Shown here one piece after another: positions 18,676-22,815 of a stretch of DNA of 22,815 nt (position 1 is its first letter; each line of letters opens with the position of its first letter). The notes beneath the pieces were generated by a model. It made no database searches. It was not told the DNA's origin and saw nothing but the letters and a program-made list of their open reading frames with translations. The position numbers were made by a program, and so were the translations under genes. The stretch is taken from the NCBI GenBank assembly GCA_024220525.1, contig JAMYWO010000487.1:1-22815 (forward strand), read 5' to 3'. Origin of the DNA: Cochliopodium minus. Taxonomy: Eukaryota > Discosea > Himatismenida > Cochliopodiidae.

Positions 18676-21061
18676 ATGATTTTTCTCTTTATATTGTTTC
18701 TCATTTTGGCAGTTTCAATATATTTCATCATCAAGAAACCAAAACCATTATTCAAAGATGTAGAAAGGAAATATGATTCAAAGAATTTGGAAATGGAATG
18801 CAAGAATGGAGAATATGATTATATTGTGGTAAATAATTAATAAATTTGAATTTTAAACACGATATAATTGATTATATTGTTCAAATTCGCTTGTATATTC
18901 ATTTAAAGATTGGTGCAGGAAGTGCTGGTAAATTTTTTTTATATTATATTTGCTTATAAAATGATGAAAAACAAATTAGGATGTGTTTTGGCTTCGAGAT
19001 TGGTAAAAGAAGGATTCAAAGTATTACTTTTGGAGAATGGAATGGAGGCTCATGAAAGAAAAGAGGTGAGTAATGTAAATAATTGGCACAATTTGATACA
19101 AAGTGAAGTGGATTATGATTATTCAACAATACCACAAAACAATCTTAATGGAAGAATATTGGATTTGCCAAGGGGAAAAGTATTAGGTTAAAAAATATAT
19201 TCAAATTAAATATTTTTAATTTGATAATTTGAATTAGGTGGTACATCTTCTTTAAATATAATGCTTTTTGTCAAAGGAAACAAAAGGGATTATGATTCTT
19301 GGGAGAAAGATTTTGGTGCAAAAGGATGGAATTACAAAGATGTTTTGCCTTCATTTAAATACATAGAAACTTATTTAGAAGGAGACAAAGAAAACAGGGG
19401 TAAGAGTGGTCCAATTTTTCCACTTCAAATACACAAAAATAAGTCCAAATATTTGAATGAATACTTGGATGTTCTGGACAAAACAAAATTTTCTTTAAAA
19501 AGAGAAGATTATAATGATGGAGAACAATTTGGATGTTCTTACAGTCAAGGTAAACATTTTTTGTTTTGTTTTGCTTTTTTTAAAAAAAAATTGTTTAGTT
19601 TCTTTTTTGGAAAATGGAAATAGAGCAGATTCTTTTAGCGCTTTTATTGCTCCTTTATTATTAGATGAAAAGCACAAAAACAATTTAAGGGTTGTGAGTT
19701 GTGCAAAAGTACACAAAATAATTTTTGATAAAAATAAATTAGCAAAAGGTGCATTGGTAGAAGTTGATGGTTCCATGAAGTTGTTGACACAAAATAAAGA
19801 AATAATTCTTTGTGCTGGTTTTGTTTATTTATTTTTGTTTAATATATTTTTTTAATTATTATTAATAGGAGTGTTTGGTTCTCCACAAATACTTATGTTG
19901 TCTGGTATTGGAGACAAATCATCCCTTGAAGAACTTGGGATCGAATGTGTTTATGATAATCCGAGTGTTGGAAAGAATCTCCAAGATCATAATTTTAGTT
20001 TAATAACGATCACTTCAAAAGTAAAATCTTATTTAATTTTTTATTTTTTTTATTTTATTTCTTATTTCCGCAGGACAATTATTGTGATTCTTTTGACACT
20101 TCTGCTCTTTCATTTTATAAATCAGAAATTAGCAAAAAAGAAGATCCTTTTTCTGGTCCGGATATGCAACTGACTGTAATCAAATAAATACAATTTATTT
20201 TTAAAAAGAAAATAAACTTTTTTATAGGTAAAAACAATTAATAAAGATTTCAACAGAGCTATGATTTCAAAAGAAATATCCAAAATATTGATCAAGTTTT
20301 TTACCAAAACAAAAATTAAGATGAATACAATCCTCTTTAACATTTATACTAACCTTTCAAAATTATTATATTTCATCATCCCAAAAATAAATTATTTAAA
20401 TACTTTGACAAATAAAATTGGAGCATTTGTGATTATCAACAACCATCCTTATTCAAGAGGAGAAGTAAAATTAAGAAGTAACAATATTAATGATGATCCT
20501 ATTGTTAATTTGAACATGTACGATGTAAAATATTTTTTTTAAATTTTTATCTTCAATTAACTAAAAATAAATAGGATAAAAGGGACATTGAGAAATTAAA
20601 AATAGAATTAGGGAGAGTATTTGAAGTTGTAGAAAAGCTTCCTTGTTATGAAAAATATTTGGATCCTCCAAGTAGATTGTTTGGAATTGATTTAGACAAA
20701 TACATCAAAAATGTAATTTAATTTTTTTTTAAAAATTCAATTTAATTTTATTTTTTCCAAAAGAGTTCATTTCCTGGGTTTCATTTTGCTGGAACTTGTA
20801 AAATGGGACAAGAGAAAGGTGATCATTCAATGATTTATTTTTTATTTTTTATTTTTTATTTTTTATTTTTTATTTTTTATTTTTTATTTTTTATTTTTTA
20901 TAAAAGATTCTGTTGTTACTCCAAATGGTAAAGTGATTGGTGTTTCCAATTTGAGAATTGCTGATGCTTCTATTTTTCCAAGAAATGTCAGTGGGAATAT
21001 AAATTGGCCAATTATGATGTCAGGTTCTAGAATTGCAGAGTTTATTATTTTGGAAAATTAA
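18676..21061 (+). CDS. GMC-family FAD oxidoreductase (choline-dehydrogenase-like), N-terminally anchored, 602 aa
   Basis: Exons are 18676-18828, 18909-18927 (19 nt), 18980-19186, 19238-19549, 19599-19817, 19869-20020, 20074-20175, 20228-20524, 20575-20712, 20764-20818 and 20907-21061, giving 1809 nt in phase to TAA. Residues 1-20 are a hydrophobic anchor ([19 protein letters not shown]), then KKPKP, suggesting a membrane protein. The FAD site is YDYIVIGAGSAG, with VLLLENG and the GMC signature [25 protein letters not shown] and [11 protein letters not shown] are the second GMC signature. The C-terminal domain has [12 protein letters not shown] and the catalytic region [10 protein letters not shown] (His) and SGNINWP (Asn). 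All key residues are present, so it should oxidise an alcohol to an aldehyde or ketone. The substrate is unknown; length and anchor recall choline dehydrogenases and long-chain alcohol oxidases. Intron 20819-20906 is mostly a (TTTTTTA)n repeat. Confidence 0.93.
20838..20900. repeat. (TTTTTTA)n 7-bp microsatellite in a GMC intron
   Basis: An A occurs every seven bases from 20837 to 20900, giving nine units. It takes up most of the 88-nt last intron and ends just before the AAAAG acceptor. It has the same unit as 1-68. In this gene the T-rich strand is the sense strand, and it could serve as an extended polypyrimidine tract. Confidence 0.9.
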
Positions 21062-21169
21062 AATTATTTCTTCTCATAATTTTTAAAAGGTTTTTTTTAC
21101 CATATTGAAAAAATTATTTAATTATATTCTCTTTTGCTTGTTCCTTTTTGGAAACAAAATTAAAAAACT

Positions 21170-21775
21170 ATGGGTTTGATTTGCAGCTTTTAACTGCTAT
21201 CATCCTATTCCTGGCATTTTCAATAATACGCTCTGATATCTTGATTTTCGGTTCTTGAGTTCCTTCAAATCAGTAGATCAGAGCTCCTTTCTCCCAGTGT
21301 TTCTTTTCATCCTTGTAATCTTTCATCTGTGATTTTCTCCAAAAATTAAACGTTCTGAATTCTTTCATTGATATAAAGAAACGAAGAGCCTCTCTTAAAG
21401 TTTGAGGGAGTATCTTTTCGTGAGAGACTGCGTTTAACAGTTTCCAGATTTCTCAGTTGAAAGTCCAATCACTATTTTGGGTTACAGGTTTTGCTTATCC
21501 GCTTTGTGTTAAAATTTTTTGTTTAGCGTTTCTCTCTTCATATCCTAATTCTTTAAATCTGTCCAATTGAATTCTTTCTGCTGCTTTACAATCTAACAAA
21601 ATGTGCCATCCATTGCTGATTTTCTCCGACCAAAGTTCGCACTTTCTTTCTTTATTGTAGATTGGTAAGATATTGAGAATGAATCTTGCATGAAAAGAGA
21701 AAAATTTTTCTAAATGATTTAGAATTTGTGAGAGCGTTTGTTTGTGGTTTTAGGCGTCCGAAAAATTTTGAATGA
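21170..21775 (-). mobile_element. Decayed non-LTR retrotransposon (LINE-like) fragment, C-terminal part
   Basis: The base composition is visibly less A/T-rich than the flanks. On the minus strand an open stretch (21749-21495) encodes FHARFILNILPIYNKERKC, then ELWSEKISNGWHILLDC, which resembles the Cys/His knuckle after LINE reverse transcriptases (C..C....E..H.L..C) with one Cys replaced. The same frame continues toward 21175 with coding-like sequence (EIWKLLNAV, FFISMKEFRTFNFWRKS) but is interrupted by several stops. No reverse transcriptase core, poly-A tail or target duplication was found. It is a dead remnant. The family call is tentative. Confidence 0.5.
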
Positions 21776-22072
21776 TGAAAATTTTCAATACTTTTATTTT
21801 TTATTAAAAGTCTTAACAATAGGTACAAAATATGATAAAAATACAAAAAAGATGATCAAAATATAGCCATATTTTTTCCGAAAAATGCTATAATCACAAA
21901 AATTACAGAAATTACAAAAATTACAGTTTATACATAAAATACCAAAAAAGAAAATCTGCAACCAAAGCAACTAAATAATACCAGGAGAATGATTATTTTG
22001 TATTTATTCAGTTATTTGTATGGAAGAAAATTATATGTTCATCATATCCAATTAAATACATTTTTCTTGTAG
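21776..22072. other. A/T-rich stretch between LINE remnant and the last gene
   Basis: The unit AAAATTACAG occurs as a short imperfect tandem at 21896-21926. No convincing exon was found. A short frame starts at ATG 22025-22027 but reaches a stop without a usable donor. Upstream exons of the 22073 gene, if any, should lie here or within the LINE region. Confidence 0.4.
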
Positions 22073-22643
22073 TTATACATACAAGGAGTTTTTTCTTTTT
22101 TGGATACTCAATGGGTAAGTAATTTATCAATAGAAATGTCCAAATATGACAACTTTGTTGGCGGATAAAAAATTTTTAGTAACAAAATTAAAACTGTTGT
22201 AATAATTTTGGACATCCCTAATTTATCAAAATAATAATTCTTGATTATTTTTGTTTTTTGGACAATTTTTTAAAAAATTTTATTACAATTTTTTTTTTTC
22301 AATTATTATTATTTTTATTAGGTGAGAGAACATAAAAGTTTGAACATAGAAAGAAGATTAGTGTGGGGAGAATTCAATCCAATCTCCAAAAAAAATAGTT
22401 GAAAAATATGAAGATTGGCAAGAGAACTATTTTAGATGTGGGAAATATGAGAAACATCTTGGAGAGTCTATAAATCTTGAAGAGATCAAAACTTCAAAAG
22501 ATAGGACCATTAAAATGAATCCTCATTCAAGTGAATTTTTGAATGAACAAACAAACAATAAAATCAAAAAAAAGAGAACAGAAATGGTTCAAGAACAAAT
22601 GTTAAAGGGTAGGAGACACATCTACATTGAAACATCTCTTTAA
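22073..22643 (+). pseudogene. Incomplete or broken gene of unknown function
   Basis: A probable 42-nt exon (22073-22114, GVFSFLDTQW) has a good acceptor (TTGTAG) and a perfect GTAAGT donor. After an intron (22115-22321), the next exon opens in phase with VREHKSLNIERRLVWGEFNP. That frame stops at 22400-22402, just after an A-run at 22388-22395. A different frame is open from before that run to TAA at 22641-22643 (VEKYEDWQENYFRCGKYEKH and a Lys-rich tail ending HIYIETSL). The change of frame at a homopolymer suggests a recent inactivating slip or a sequencing error. No upstream start was found. I recognise no domain. The intron holds a MITE-like insertion. Confidence 0.45.
22131..22218. mobile_element. 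MITE-like element, copy 2 (longer)
   Basis: This is an insert of about 88 bp with inverted ends: the left has ATGTCCAAATATGACAAC and the right end, read in reverse complement, is GGGATGTCCAAAATTATTAC and then AAC. It is flanked by the 11-bp direct repeat TAATTTATCAA (22120-22130 and 22219-22229), an apparent target duplication. The interior shares ACAACTTTGTT and GCGGATAAAA with copy 1 at 5943-6002. It has no coding capacity. A 10-11 bp duplication suggests mobilisation by a Mutator-like transposase, by inference. It lies in the intron of the 22073-22643 gene, starting 16 bases after the donor. Confidence 0.75.
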
Positions 22644-22815
22644 TGAATCATTGTACTCTCATATCAAAGGTTTTAATATTTATCTACAAGTATTGGGGTT
22701 GTGGTTGTGACACCCTTAACCGTTCAAATCCTCAAAAATTTTTTTTTTTTTTATAAGTCATGATAGGCAATGTGTTAATTACTGAATTAATATGCATGAT
22801 GAAAATGTATAAAAT

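Noticed and set aside
1-22815. tRNA, rRNA, CRISPR array or bacterial operon
   Set aside because: No cloverleaf-like or G/C-rich conserved RNA segment and no spaced repeats were seen. Genes are spliced and have no Shine-Dalgarno sites.

Overview
The window is nuclear DNA from an AT-rich, intron-dense unicellular eukaryote. I base this on spliced genes with short, T/A-rich GT–AG introns (about 59 can be placed), standard stop codons, and Asn/Ser-rich low-complexity protein stretches. The proteins include Ras-superfamily signalling parts, SPRY proteins and a PP2C-like domain. This fits an amoeboid or flagellated protist such as Anaeramoebae, Amoebozoa or Heterolobosea. The sequence alone does not settle which. 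Exon models were built by hand from reading frame, splice sites and family motifs. Most close perfectly in phase from ATG to stop.

Layout. Six genes run on the minus strand from 13.7 kb down to the left edge: a COMT-like methyltransferase (12668-13687), a RasGEF with two C-terminal RGS-like domains (9391-12378), an unrecognised two-exon basic protein (8378-9262), a four-CBS plus PH protein (5122-8065), a small basic protein (4385-4762), and a PP2C-like protein whose 3' end lies off the left edge (up to 3754). Two tandem SPRY paralogues (14005-15200 and 15246-16372) lie on the plus strand. They are followed by a convergent histidine phosphatase (16377-17313) and a Ras-family GTPase (17532-18519), both minus. 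A GMC oxidoreductase (18676-21061) is plus and divergent from the Ras gene. The right end holds a decayed LINE-like fragment (about 21170-21775, minus) and an incomplete or broken plus-strand gene (22073-22643).

Functionally the left 18 kb is rich in signalling genes: a PP2C-like domain, an AMPK-gamma-like CBS array joined to a PH domain, a RasGEF joined to two RGS-like domains, and a Ras GTPase with intact switch regions. Whether these proteins act together is inference from gene content only.

The points most worth a second look are the RasGEF-RGS-RGS and CBS4-PH fusions, a two-copy MITE-like repeat with 10-11 bp target duplications (both copies in introns), a near-identical 3' patch shared by otherwise diverged SPRY paralogues (gene conversion), microexons of 14, 17 and 19 nt, a GC-AG intron, and a COMT homologue whose metal-binding Asp-Asn pair is replaced.
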